Of a stretch of 64,000 nucleotides of DNA, positions 35,071-47,624 are shown in pieces. The notes under the pieces are model-generated. The model did not search any database. It had not been told where the DNA came from and was given only the letters and a program-made list of their open reading frames with translations. The position numbers and the translations under genes were made by a program. The first letter of the stretch is position 1; each line of letters opens with the position of its first letter. The stretch comes from Epiperipatus broadwayi. Taxonomy: Eukaryota; Onychophora; Udeonychophora; Euonychophora; Peripatidae. The DNA is taken from the NCBI GenBank assembly GCA_028023455.1, contig JAQFVV010012546.1, positions 2,532,081 to 2,596,080 on the forward strand. Direction: 5' to 3'.

Positions 35071-35150
35071 AAAATTAGGTTGCCTTGACAATAGTTTGAG
35101 ATTGTTGATTATTATCTATCTTGGGATTGTCTTAGTGTTGACTGGTTATA
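35068..35150 (-). mobile_element. M1 MITE, one-arm remnant
   Basis: GGTTGCCTTGACAATAG to GTTGACTGGTT matches the right arm of the element at 971-1212. It sits between a (TA)n and a (GT)n tract. Confidence 0.65.
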
Positions 35151-35154
35151 TACA

Positions 35155-35750
35155 TATGTGTGTGTGTGTGTGTGTGGAAATATCCTATATTTTCATATTA
35201 TATTTTTCTAATATGAAAATATAACATATATTTCCACATATTTTATACATATTTAACAAATTACATATGTTAAAAAATATTAATTTATATACAGGTTTGC
35301 ATATTTCTAGATAAATACTCAAAAAAGTCCATTAACCATTTAATATTTTATTTATAAATTCCATGGAAATATTTTAATTTATAGACATATAACTTTTCTG
35401 TATATTTTAGTATATACAAACCTTCTGGTTTCTTCTTTATCTTGATTTTTTTAATATTTATTTGCAAAGTTTAAATACTGCAATGCAGAACAAAATATGT
35501 TCTAGTAGTTTTTAACAGCACACATAGGAAATAATGATCATGTGACTTTTCCAAAATTATTGATGAAATACAGGAATAATATTTAATTAACCAGGCTAAT
35601 TGACCAATGATATTTAATCATTTTTTCCATTTTTATTATATTTACCAGCTAATAATAAATAATATTTTATGGCCAACTCTGTTCAGTAGTGAGCCCAAAA
35701 ACATTATGCACAGTTTGAGCATTGCTCATCTTGGTTCCTATATTAAATCA

Positions 35751-35800
<50 letters not shown>

Positions 35801-35935
35801 TTGTATTTATTATTAATAAATGTAAACCTATATTTACAATTATTAACAAATGATATTACTCTAGCCTACTACTTTCCTTTTGCTCATCTAATAATAGGAA
35901 CATATATTTAGATCTTCTAAGAATATTATAATGTC
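35155..35935. other. Intergenic DNA with (GT)n and (TA)n tracts
   Basis: A (GT)n run is at about 35158-35174, an inverted ATATGAAAATATA-type repeat at about 35181-35235, and interrupted (TA)n at 35748-35800. The 69-codon frame across the last is an artefact. Confidence 0.55.
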
Positions 35936-35939
35936 AAAA

Positions 35940-38530
35940 TAATTTAAAGTATACATAAAAGAATTCAAATATGCTTATAGATGCTTAGCAATAAAAACAA
36001 GAATTATCTTTGTGATGCAACTACATACACGGACAAGAAATTATATCTGATGAGCTCTATGGCAACCTTCCATTTTCTGAATTCTATCAGATCTAACAAT
36101 GGGGACCAAATAATATCTAAGGTTAACATGATGGCTTTTTTCTTTATATACTTCAAAGAAAAAAATCAGAACGTTCTAAGCTTTCAAATCCATATCTTAG
36201 TGCTTCAAATAAACTGATAAAAAATATCATTTCAAGCCATTGAATTATTTGCAAACATAGAAAAAATGACAGACTCATTACACCCAGAACCTTCAAGCAT
36301 ACCTAAATTTGTTCTTTCACATCTCAGTCAATTCTCAATCATTTTTTTTGTTGAGCATGTTAAATTTTTTATGGAAAGAACCATATGATATCAGGGGGTT
36401 ATATCTGATTTAATTAGTCCCATTTTTTAAAAAAAGCATTATTACCATCATTACAAAATATCAGATGCATATCCATGGGATTAATTCTTGAAAAGAGTCA
36501 TTAATAAAAGAATAGAAGCGCATATATATGTGTTTAACTCTTGGGAAGAGCCATTAACAAAATAATAGAATCACACATATTACCTATATGATCCAATTCT
36601 CAATTTTCAAAAAAAAAAGACTTATTAATAGACCAAGCAGTACAACTGGACATAAAACAATTTTTGATTTGGCACCAGTTGATATTCTTATAGAAACATT
36701 AACAAAAACTACAATACCTAAGCCCATGATAAATATAAATAAAATCACAAATTTGTTTATAAATAGAAAAATCCACATAATAGTTAATTAAATCAATTAT
36801 TTTATATAGTGCAATGTTTATAAACTATAATATTTAAACAGTTTATAAACATCACACTATTTGATTTATTTACATACATTTACTTTCAAATAAGAATGAC
36901 TTATCGTAAATTCTAATAAATTTCACTAGCGTCATTCATTCAAGCAATGTAAAAGTAATTTAAAGTGATTATTTATTATCTTCATGCTTTCACTTTCAAA
37001 CACTTAAGATTTGCCCATACAAAAGTGTTTGGGTTCAAAAAGATAGATGGCCACTCTATCTTTTCCAAAGACTTTATCATGTATTTGAAGTGTTAGTATT
37101 CAGTCATTTATAGTTAAAATCTGCAAAACGCATGTGCACGCTTAATGCTGTTTAAATATTATAATACTTAATTGAAAAATATCTTATTTTAATGTGAATC
37201 AATCAAATTTACCACATATATAAATCCACTACTTAATACAAAAACAAATAGCTCCCAGAGATATATACATTCATTTCAGGACAAAGTATATCTTTCATCA
37301 TACATGAATGATATTACTATCTTTTTGACATTAAAAAACAATTTCATACATTAATAAAGATATTGAATGAATACACAGTTACATATCAAATTGGAGTTTA
37401 ATTTGGATAAGTCATGTGCTTAATCCCTATATACAGGAAAAATTTAACCATAAGTGTTCTATGGCAAATACACAGCATTCGTAGGATTTACTTTCTATCT
37501 ACCTTACATGGAAATGTGTAGATAGATAGATTCAGGATAGTCTCAAATACAATAGAAAACACAATATCATTTTCAAAATCATTAATATACTGAAAAGTTC
37601 ACTTATCAATATGATCATTATTAAAAAAATCACTTATTATATTCCTATAATAATCTTTATAAAATCCTTTAATACAAGAATCTGTTAATTATTGTAAGAT
37701 ACTGCTGTAGATAAAGAAAACTGTTCCAATTTCAATTAGTTTACAAACACATAACCATCTTAGCATGCTAGAATTGTATTCACTACATGTATTTAGAATA
37801 AAAAAGCTACCAATCTGATATAATCCATGATTAAAATTTTTCCAAGCATTAAAACAAAACTCACTGTCACACCAACTGACAAAAAAACCTCCTTATTCAA
37901 AACATCAGGCAACAATCTTAAAATCAATTATGACAGTAATAAATTCACACAAGACAAATGCCAATATTGAAAAATCTTTGTAGCATTATACACAATGGAG
38001 AAGTCAAAATCTCACCATGGCCAAGGTCTATATAATAAACAACTTTTACAACAATTGAATCTAAATATTTCAATTTTCTCCTTAAATTAACCAGGTAGTC
38101 AATGCCAATTTTGATGCCATGCCACTGCAAAGAAAAGTACTAAAAGCACTGTTTTTAATGCATTACTATCAAAACCCATATCAGCACAATTTACAAAAAC
38201 ATAATTATTTCCATTAACACATCATAGAATCTTTTTCAAAGGGTTATTATGCAGAAAACTTCAATACTACTTTGATACTATATACCTTGTGTGTACAAAG
38301 TGCATTTACAATTATAAATATAACATGAGAACATATCACAACACATTTACAAAGAATCTTATTCAAATAATAAAGGATAAACAATTACTCTATCAGACAT
38401 GTTTGCAAATACTTTGTGCAAAACTAACATAATTAGCAACCATTTATAAGTGCAATCAAGAATATCCTATGCATTGTTTTGCAATTTTTCATGCATAAAA
38501 TTCATTTTGAAACATAAGCCTATTTATAAC
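35940..38530 (+). pseudogene. LINE ORF2 remnant (copy 2, same clade as copy 1)
   Basis: Across frameshifts the plus strand reads HPEPSSIPKFVLSHLSQF near 36280, VINKRIEAHIYVF near 36490, RPSSTTGHKTIFDLAP near 36630 and YMNDITIFLTLKNNF near 37300. The last aligns with AYIDDLSIFF of copy 1, its catalytic Asp-Asp altered to Asn-Asp. IPKFV and VIN(K)RIE(A)HI also match the copy at 11552-11770. An internal duplication (AATTCTTGAAAAGAGTC / AACTCTTGGGAAGAGCC) lies at 36484-36570. It is heavily decayed. Confidence 0.6.
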
Positions 38531-38664
38531 AAATTAATAAAGCAAAACAATTTATATATATATTTTTAAAAAAAAAAGGAAATAGAAGAGAGAAAAATAA
38601 ATATTAATTTGGTGTTTCATAAAATAATGTTTTTATTATTTATTTTTTATATAAAACTTTAACC

Positions 38665-38670
<6 letters not shown>

Positions 38671-38698
<28 letters not shown>

Positions 38699-38699
38699 T
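38671..38699. repeat. (TA)n microsatellite
   Basis: A TA run immediately upstream of the family B copy. Confidence 0.95.
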
Positions 38700-39170
38700 G
38701 ATCCTAAATACAAGTGATAACAAGTTATGTGATTATAACTTGTTTTTGTTTTTTCATAAATGTACCTTTAAAGGTTTTTGCAATGATATATATTGCAGAG
38801 GCTTTGACTATGTGTTGAAACTGAACTGAGATCAGACCCATGTAGCTATGTGGCTTGTTAGGCTGGGTTTGAAGACTTTACCGGTCTGAAAAATTCATGC
38901 TTGCAAACTGATAGAAACTTTTTGCATAAACACTTGGAGTCAGTGTTTAGATATAGTTTCTAGCTCTATCCTTCACTGGTGACAGCAAATTAGCTTGAAA
39001 TCAACTGATCTGAGGGTGGGAAAATGAAAGAGATAGTGAATTCTGACTCTTTTGTCGTTTATGTAAACAAATACACTTGTTCCGTGGTTTTGGTAAAATG
39101 CCATCTATTGATCATAAATACAAGTGATAGCAAGTTACATAATTATAACTTGTTTTTGTTTTTCATATAT
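38698..39170 (+). mobile_element. Hammerhead-bearing repeat, family B copy 2
   Basis: TTGATC(C/A)TAAATACAAGTG and about 60 following bases occur at 38698 and 39108 in the same orientation, an offset of 410, so one full unit plus part of a second is present. The hammerhead is at 38967-39020. The middle (GAACTGAGATCAGACC, TGGCTTGTTAGGCTGGG) aligns with 4815-4865 in copy 1. The copy begins exactly at the end of a (TA)n tract. No open frame. Confidence 0.7.
38967..39020 (+). ncRNA. Hammerhead ribozyme-like motif, family B copy 2
   Basis: Helix I CCUUCA (38970-38975) pairs fully with UGAGGG (39011-39016, one G-U). The core is CUGGUGA (38976-38982; position 6 is G instead of A). Helix II is AGC/GCU with a six-base loop, then GAAA (38997-39000). 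Helix III is AUC-AACU-GAU, a three-pair stem with a closed loop, then C; cleavage is predicted after 39010. The position 6 change and the C-U pair at 10.1-11.1 argue against strong activity. Confidence 0.65.
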
Positions 39171-39174
39171 ATAT

Positions 39175-39795
39175 ATTATGATGATCGCACATACTGCGAT
39201 CACACATATAGATATTTAACATTTAAAGAATATTGTGTTTGGAATACTAAAAAGTGAGTTTAAAAAAAAATTATAAACAAAGAAATGTTTAATTAAGAAA
39301 AAAGAGGGAAATAGAATCGAAAGATTCTTATTTTTTACCCTCCAAAGTCAAGATTTTGAAAAAAAATAATTAAAGTTAGAAATATTGAAACTGTATATTA
39401 GTGGAATGAATAGTAATTAAGAAATATAAATAAAATACAAACCAAATACGATTTAGAAAAAAGGGTAAAGTTGAAAGCCTTAAACAGAGTAAAATAGAAA
39501 GTTAAAACATGACCAAGGGTTATAAAAATACACATTTGACGATAAACGAAATGTGTGTATGGAGTATATATAAAGTGTAATAAAGACAGAAAATTTGATG
39601 CTTGTCAAAATAAAAATAACAAACATTTTATTAAAAATCTGTTTAATGAAAAAAAATGAATAAATAAATAAATGTACATAGTCTATGAAATTATGCAAAG
39701 GCAAATCTATAAATGGCCGAAGGCACATTCAGAAAAACAAAGGTGTGAACAACAGCAAAAACAAAGGATCGAAAGGACAAAGAACTGGGGAATTT
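39175..39795. other. Intergenic A+T-rich DNA
   Basis: No supported repeat. TATATAAAG near 39568 and AATAAA motifs occur, but in this composition they carry little weight. Confidence 0.4.
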
Positions 39796-39799
39796 TAAT

Positions 39800-40790
39800 T
39801 AAAAGTATGATTAGAGTGGGAGACTTCTTGTCGAGATGTTGGTGGAGATACTGCTCCGATAATAAGCAGTGATAGTTAACAAGATATGATTTCTAACATT
39901 GGTGCCTCATCAAGAATGGCTGGTTAAGGGCTGTCCTGATCGCTTGCTGATCCAGACTCACTGTGCTAATTGTTCTCGTCTAGATGCAACAACTGCAGAC
40001 ATAGCGCCTGCCGGAGTGTTCATTTTGTTTTGTCCTTGATGCCCTAAATGTGGAGGAGTTCCCACAACCAAAATCTAACCCAAAAGTGACCATTCCTTGC
40101 TAAAGAAGTGGAGAAATTCCACGTGGTGGGCAGCAAGACTTCAAGTTAATTAAAAGATTTAATCACCTAGGTAAATATGTATACTACATTTTATATTTCC
40201 ATGTGCACATACCTTCAATTTAGACAATGGTCAAATTCTTACTTTGAATGATAAAGACATTCTTTAACTTTTTAATATATACCCGGAATGATGATTTATA
40301 AATGTACAATCATTTATAGGATCTTTTGTTTGTGTACTCGTAGCATTATAGCATATAACCTGTTTTATTGAGTGTAAATGATTTAAAGAATTCCTTTTAT
40401 TGTTAATTTATTCTATTAAATATATTTATTATTGATTTAAATCTGCTTCGTCTCATTCTTCGCCACTCCCAAAGAGTAATATATTCGTAGGCTTTGGGAA
40501 ATAATTATTACCCATTATGAGTACTGAATTAACACGTGAAGCTAGTGGTGCAGTATTTTGATCCCATTAAAATTTATAAATATCCAAGCGCTGTAACTCT
40601 GTTAAATCTTACAGCAGTCGAGAGATGGTTGACTGGGAAAAATAACCGGGGCTATACCCATATAGTTACAGGTTCGGTCAAGTACAGATATAGACTCGTT
40701 TATGTCCGCATGTTCTCTCTGCTTGTGGTAGCAGAAAGTGGACGATCTTTAATTTTAAGAATTCCCCATTATACATAAATAAAAGGGAAG
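39800..40790. other. GC-richer island, possible exon(s) or LTR-retrotransposon remnant
   Basis: Two blocks (39800-40170 and 40440-40790) are clearly less A+T-rich than their surroundings. On the minus strand an ATG at 40023 opens MNTPAGAMSAVVASRREQLA, which could meet a GTGAGT donor at 39961. On the plus strand CTAACA then TTGGTGCC (39895-39907) resembles an LTR end next to a primer-binding site, and CACCTAG then GTAAAT (about 40173) resembles a donor. An 80-codon plus frame at 40536 is not recognised. These readings exclude one another and I cannot choose between them. Confidence 0.3.
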
Positions 40791-40822
40791 TTAAGCTTTC
40801 AATTGGCCGGTTTCCATTACAA

Positions 40823-40842
40823 TATATATATATATATATATT
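40823..40842. repeat. (TA)n microsatellite
   Basis: A TA run ending the GC-richer island. Confidence 0.95.
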
Positions 40843-40844
40843 AA

Positions 40845-42575
40845 TTCTCAAATATTGCTTAATAGTATTATTGTCAATATATAATGCTATTAATTGTCAA
40901 TATATAATGTTAATTTTTCAAATGTGGACTTTTATGTATGCTTTTTATTTTTTTTTTGTTTTAAAAAAATCGACACATATATTAATTTTTAATAATATTG
41001 ACTGATTGGTGTTTGATTGTCTATGTATGTTTGTAGACAAATAAAAATATTTAAATAAATTATATATCACTACAGACATTCTTATGATTTGAGAAAGAAA
41101 AAACTCTGAGTAAAGTAGTTGTTATTGTGCTGAAGGTAGGATATTTAACTATTATATTTTTATTTCACAGAAGCTCCCAGAAATACTACTATAAATTCAT
41201 CATTTATTCATGAGAATATTAGAATTAAAATTATATAAACATATACTTTTAGAAATAGTATAAAATAATTTTAAAAATAGAAAATTTAATAAAATGTTAC
41301 AGAAATTAAAATCCAGGTGATAAATCTTATTTCAGTTTTATGGCTACAAAAATGTATATTTTACTGTTAAAAAATATTGGAATTTAAATAATACTATGAT
41401 TGCATGATTTTTATTTCAGATTATGTACCAAAACAGCTCAAAATTAAATATATATGTTATTTTTACTTCTAATTTTAAATAATAAACAAAATTATTTAAG
41501 CTTTAGCTTCTTGTACACAATTGTGTCCATTGAAACTGATGTCTCTCCCCCCCCCCATACATATTATTTTAAAATACAATAGAATCGATCTATTAAAAAA
41601 TCTCTAACTAAAATATATTGCTTTCATGCAAGTAAATTTATTGGCTACAAGCCAGCCATAAAAAAAAAATTAATGAAGTGCAGAGAAGAAAAGCAGTATT
41701 AGGATATCTGCACCATCAAAAATCATGCATCGTTCAAAAAAGAGGATTAATACTGTTCTGGGAAATGGTTATTACAAATTCATGGATATGATATTTTTAT
41801 AGGAACAATAAATCATAATTGACAAAGATTCTCTGTCCCATATTATAGATTTAATGTTTGTGTAGCTCTCAGGAAAAAAAACACATCTGATAATAACTGT
41901 ATAGCATGCATTTTATTCCAATTATTATTATTTTTTTTCCCTTTGCTTAATAAGAATTAATATTTACAACTTTAAATTGATTCAAAATATTTCTAAATTT
42001 AAGATCTGACTATTAACTCATTTATAAATCGAAAGATTTCGCAATCATTAATGTTTAACAGAAATAGTGGACTTAATCAGTGAAGAATTTATTAGCTTCA
42101 CACTCCCAAATCAAAATGCTTTAGATTTGCCTATATAATTAGAAAAATAGGTTGGAGATAAGAGTGGGCCACTCTTATTTTTATAAAGTTGAATCTTGTG
42201 TTTACAATTGTAGAGGTCTCTTTTGTAATAAATTAAGCACTCAAGGTGCATGACTATGTAAAATATAGAAAATAAGACTTTTATGATATACATTTTTTAG
42301 TATTGATGGATAAAATAATAAATAGTTTTATAAGAAGAGTTTAGATGCACATACTCCAATTCATATATAAGTTTTTTTTATGAAATCTATTATATAAATA
42401 TAATTGTAGAAAAATATGTTTATAGACAAAGAAATAATTGTATCATTATTATTATGTTTGACTTATTTCCCAGTCATTTATTATTAGTATATCAAATAAT
42501 TTTTTTAATCATATCAATTAACAACATATACTTTAATTTGGCATTACTCTTCAAACATGAGGAGAATATGTGTAT
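40845..42575. other. Intergenic A+T-rich DNA
   Basis: A C-run near 41547-41555. No supported features. Confidence 0.5.
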
Positions 42576-42578
42576 CTA

Positions 42579-43007
42579 TATATTGAGATTATTTCCATCA
42601 TCTAATATTAAGTATTGAATGTTTTTAGAAAAATTTAACTTTAAATCCTCCAATTACATTCAACTGTTACTAATAGCACACATGATAGTATGTGCACAAT
42701 GTTTTGAGAGGTATTTTTCTCCCTTCTTCAGGTGTTGCTGGCCTTACCTCTTAGATTCTTGAATATTGAATTTTAAGATAATGCCATCATGGTTGGTTAG
42801 AGTGTTATTTTAAAATTCAATATTCAAGAATCTTAGGGTCCAGATTCAATTCCCCATGCTAGTACTGTTATTTGTCAGGTAAGCAACATCTGAAGAAGAG
42901 AGAAGAAGAATACCTGTCAAAACATTGTAATTGAAAAATTTAAATAAAATTAAATTTTTCTAGAGACATTCATTACTTAATATTAGATTATGGCAATAGT
43001 CCAATAT
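42579..43007 (+). mobile_element. TIR element with a tRNA-like core (family T, copy 2)
   Basis: The arms (ATTTCCATCATCTAATATTA... and ...TAATATTAGATTATGGCAAT) match copy 1 at 27927-28284. The tRNA-like head (GGTTGGTTAGAGTG, then CCAGATTCAATTCCCC in place of the B box) and the CTGAAGAAG module are present. An extra inverted copy of the middle segment (CTTCTTCAGGTGTTGC to AATATTGAATTTT) sits in the left half, so this copy is a more extensive palindrome. The B box is damaged. Confidence 0.7.
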
Positions 43008-43009
43008 AG

Positions 43010-46000
43010 AAATACATCTAAAATATCAGCATCACAAATCTTCAGGAAAACATGAAGGGAATATATTTTTTATAATTAATATAAAATCTAATTTTATTTG
43101 ATTATTTACTTATCAATCTATCAAGTTTTTCACCTGTCCTTTCATTCAATTAGCTATCTTTTATCTTATTCATTTATGCTACTGACTTACTTCCTATCTT
43201 TCTTTCAGTATCTAATAATAATAAAAAAAACATGGAAAAAAAAAAGATAATCCTTAAAAGGTTGATTAAGTAGGGAGGGATGACACTTACATTTTTTATT
43301 CATTGTTCTATTCTTTTAAGCTAAGAATTATTTGTAACTCATAATTTAATTGATATTGAATGACTATCTGGATTGGCGATGGTCCACTATGATGAAGAAG
43401 TAGCCTTACCAAAATTTATTAGTATTTAAAATGATTTACAAATTTTAATTTATTGAAATAGTTCTAAACATTAGAAAGATCAACTGCTAATAACTAAAAC
43501 AGGTTTGTTATTTTTACTTTTGTTTTATTACTTATCTCACAGTCTATTAACCATTCAGATGGAATACTACTAAGATATTTTTTCAATCTGTTAAATGCAT
43601 CACATGTTTAAATACATATTTGATGTTAGTCAAAATGTAATAAACTTGGCAGTATATTTATTTATGTGCATTCATGCCCTCAGTAGTAAACAAAATTTAT
43701 TTTTGTACAAATTCCAGAATTCTATTTCCGTTTGTTTTCCATTTCCATATCAAATTTAACTACATAACTTTCAATTTTTACTTGTTTTCTGATCCTACTA
43801 CTAAATTTTTTTATGACAATTTTAAAGTGATGTTGGGATTTATCAAAAAAACATTATGGAGTTTTAGTATACAATTCTTCTAATCATTGCTTGGACAGAG
43901 TAAAATAATTTTAATATATTTTTTGTGTTTTAATATACTCTTTATCATAGGCTGAACATAGGACAGGATTTTTTTGTTTTGTTTGCAGAACATCAAGATG
44001 TACTAACCACTTTACCAAAAAGCCCATATATACATATTTTAATTGCTATTGTCTTTATACATAGATTTCTAATACTTTTATGATAAAGTAACCTTTACTT
44101 ACTTTTCCATGAGCAATCATTTTACAGAAAAAGAATTTTGTGAAATATTACGGTATTTTAATCTTTAATATTTATATTTAAAAAAGAATTGCTTTCTCAA
44201 GTATAGAGAAAAATGAAATGGAACGGAACTGTTTAGTTACTAAATATAAATTTGATTTAATTGGCTTTAATATAACAATCTTTATTTTTTCTTAATTTAC
44301 AATAGAATATTGCGTTTGTATATTATTAATATGCATTCAGCATAAATTTAGAAAATAAAACAATGTCTATTTGGAATTAGTCTATATAATATAACTTTAT
44401 GTAACAGACAATGCTTTATTAATAAGAAATCAAAAATAATTCAATTATAATTTAATATAATACTGTCTAGCTTTTTAAATTAATTTATAGAAAAATTCAA
44501 TATGTGTAGATCTCCATACTTAACATCAATACATTGAACTTTAATAATCCCTTTTTTTAATAAATGCTGTTAATAAATTTCCCTTATATGTATATTTAAT
44601 TACAAATTTTTATTATTTTTGAACTTATATTTTCTTGCTTATATAATATCTTTTAAAAAAAGTTTTTTTATATATTTATATTTTATTATAAAAGAGATAG
44701 ACTACACACACATATATACATATGTGTGTGTTTTATCACACTTTTTAAAAAAATCTACACAAAGGAATCTATATCAACCCCTCTCACTAAGGGTACTTTT
44801 AAAATATTCACTACACTTTTTCAAATGAATAAAACATATAGCACATGTTATAAGTTGTCTAATTTCATGTACATATATTATAAACTTCTATTCCAGCACT
44901 CATGAGTTTTCCCAGATCATAATCTCTTACACATATTTTTATTCTTTTCTTACTGTAAAAAAGTTATTGAACATGACAGCTAAAGAGCTGTACAATCAAT
45001 ATTTAAAATAGATTTGTTAAATGTCACATAACAGTATATTTATTTAATTTTGAAATATTATTTAACATTACATGTATGATGAGTTTTTTTTATTATAGTT
45101 TTAAAAATGAGTGAAATATCTCTCACAAATGTTAAACCCAATTCCAAAATCCCCTGGTTTTTACAACTTTATTCTTAGACTGAGTACAAACCTTTCCCTG
45201 AATACAGATATTATTAGTAAGACAGCAAAAAAAGTAAAGATTTAAAAGATACATTGGTTACTTTGAATTAATATTATACATAATTAAAAAAAACCTAAAC
45301 ATTCCCTTCTATTGTTGAAACTGATTTCTTTTGTCCTTTTTTTCTTTCTAGAGTGTAATGAATGTATTTCACTACTCTATTGCACTATTATATAGTTTAT
45401 AGATTATACCAAGAACATCTCCCCCCCTCAAAAAAAATTCTAGTTACCCTGATTGATCAGTATAATTATTGATTCCATGGCAATGAGTTTTCTTCATCCC
45501 AACAATTGTCATGAATTGTCTGTTATTTCCTCTTAATCCTGTGTCCTTGTTTAGCTCTATAGATACTCTTTTACCAGGTTGTCACTTCCATGGCAGTTCC
45601 TGGTGTTGTCCAGCGAAGACATCCCCAGAAGGGGAGAGTTCTGAAGTTTCTTAGACACTCAACATATTTTCTGCACTTCTAAATATTGTTTATATATATT
45701 TAACTTTTACTGCAGTTAAATTAGAGCAGAATCTACACTGAAGCAAACTCAATCAATTAATCATGATCTTCAGCAAAATACCAATAATAATAACAAAAGA
45801 TACTCCCATAATTTATAGTTTTTTGAGTCCTTTCAAATTCTGTACTTATACCTTTAATATATGTCTTTTTTGGATCATATTTTGCTTTTAATCTCGTAGC
45901 AACATTCCAGGTTGATCAGCACAATAGATAACAAAAATACCTCACCTATCTAAAGATTCAACAATAGACTTAATTAGAAAAAAAAATCTATATTTCTTTT

Positions 46001-46195
46001 CCTATCACCCTTCCATTTCCCAGAATTAAAACAAGACAAAAGAAATTTATATATATATAAAATTTCCAAAATTCCACCCTTATCTCCATTTTAAATAATT
46101 TAACTGACAGAATGTTGATTCATTAGAAATGAAAGAAAACATTTAAAATACCATTTAAAACAAAATAATTTTCTTTTTATTTTAACAATAACACT
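43010..46195. other. Intergenic DNA
   Basis: A less A+T-rich patch at about 45450-45660 was read in all frames without a recognisable protein. Elsewhere there is only low complexity. Confidence 0.45.
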
Positions 46196-46200
46196 ATATA

Positions 46201-46440
46201 AACAGGTAAAAACTTCATATAATAGTGCCAACTTGTGCTAACCAGAGTAATCAATGGATGCCAGAAGGCTTGTGCATAAAATCCCTATCTAGTCCCTACT
46301 TATCCAATATCCCCAGACTAGTTTCTGGCTTGTGGATGAGTAGGCACTAGATATGGATTTTATGCACAAGCCTTTTGGCATCCATTGATTACTCTGGTTA
46401 GCACAAGGTGGCACTACTATATGGAGAGTTTTGCCTGTTT
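46201..46440. mobile_element. Family A foldback element, copy at 46 kb
   Basis: Near-perfect inverted arms of about 105 bp: AACAGGTAAAAACTTCATA ... CCTACTTATCC and GGATGAGTAGGCAC ... GTTTTGCCTGTTT. The central 30 bases (CCAGACTAGTTTCTGGC) are what remains of the hammerhead 3' half, on the minus strand. The promoter-side half of the unit and the CUGAUGA box are missing. Confidence 0.8.
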
Positions 46441-46444
46441 ACTA

Positions 46445-47400
46445 ACAGTTATGTGCTAGTATGGGATGGTGATCATGTGAATAACACTATATATTTTTCT
46501 CTTAAAATTTATATATATATATTAAATAATACATATCTATATGAACTGTCAGAAAAATACCAGCTCAGTACTTTTAATTAGAAGCATTTATAATTACAAG
46601 TTTAACATATAATTAGAAACAAATTGTGTACAGTATGTAATCAGTTCTGGAGAAAAAATTCCAGACTGATTAAATAAACAATATTCATTAAATTTTCAAT
46701 GTAATTAAAAAAATAAGATAATGAAAAATATAACTAATTTAAGATAGAAAAATAAATATCAAACAAATTGATATCTGGGTAACAAATCAAGCAGTGAGCA
46801 GAGTCAGAAGGTATATATACTGAAATTGCCTATTGTTCAATTTTAATATGCAGACATATAGATACAAATAGAAAACATCAGAAGAAAAAAAAGAACAGCA
46901 GCAGCAGAAAATGTAGAAAGCAAATAAGCAAAAGAAGAAAGCTAGTTAGTTGACCAAATAGCCTATAAGCCAGCTAAAACCACTGAATCCAGCAGGATCA
47001 AACAATCTTTATATGGTCGTGTTGATAGAAAAATACATGGCTAGACTGAAGCTAAGTGTCTGTTAATTTGCACTGCCTGTCTCCAGAACATCATTTGCAA
47101 GATTCTGTGATATATATCATGAACTTGCCTTTGGTAATTTTTATACCCATTATGAACTGAATCTATGGAATCCAACCTAGCCATAGTACACTAATCCAGG
47201 AGAAGCATCCAACTACCAAGAGAAGCCCGTTATGAATCTGACAGGATCAAAAGACAATAGTGTTCACCCGGATACTATACAAAAATCCTTAGTAAATATA
47301 TTTAGATGTCTTGATAAGACTTTTAAATTTTATTTCAAGAGTGAACTTTTAAAATTTATTTCTAGCTGGGACTGTTAAAATATCATTTCTATTTATTAAT
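46445..47400. other. Intergenic DNA
   Basis: GTGCTAGTATGGGATGGTGA just after the foldback is shared with 56850-56870 and belongs to the same repeat. A less A+T-rich stretch at 46960-47280 holds no recognisable frame. Confidence 0.45.
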
Positions 47401-47423
47401 TTTAATATATATATTTTTTTTTT

Positions 47424-47477
47424 GGGGGGTGAAGAGGGGTGAGAAGTTGTTTGTTTATTTTGGGGTTTGTTGGGGGG
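47424..47477 (+). other. G-run cluster with G-quadruplex potential
   Basis: Four G-runs of 6, 4, 4 and 6 lie at 47424, 47436, 47462 and 47472. The loops are about 6, 22 and 6 bases, so folding would need one long loop. It is striking in such A+T-rich DNA, between a T-run and long (TA)n tracts. Any function is unknown. Confidence 0.6.
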
Positions 47478-47490
47478 TGTGGTGAATAAA

Positions 47491-47528
47491 TATATATATA
47501 TATATATATAAATAATTATTGTTTTGAA

Positions 47529-47618
<90 letters not shown>
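47491..47618. repeat. Long (TA)n microsatellite
   Basis: Two TA tracts; the second (about 47533-47618) is uninterrupted for over 80 bases, the longest in the window. It is likely to extrude as a cruciform and to be unstable in length. Confidence 0.95.
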
Positions 47619-47620
<2 letters not shown>

Positions 47621-47624
47621 GCAC

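Noticed and set aside
34651-35816. Open frames rich in Tyr-Ile repeats
   Set aside because: They run through (TA)n tracts; composition explains them.
39540-39900. 5' LTR of a retrotransposon ending CTAACA before TTGGTGCC
   Set aside because: No second matching LTR, no gag or pol frame and no convincing primer-binding tRNA could be found, so it is kept only as one possibility for the GC-richer island.
40536-40778. 80-codon plus-strand frame in the GC-richer island
   Set aside because: No recognisable domain and no splice or promoter support; mentioned within the island entry only.
45450-45660. Less A+T-rich patch as a transposase fragment
   Set aside because: Six-frame reading gave no convincing motif.
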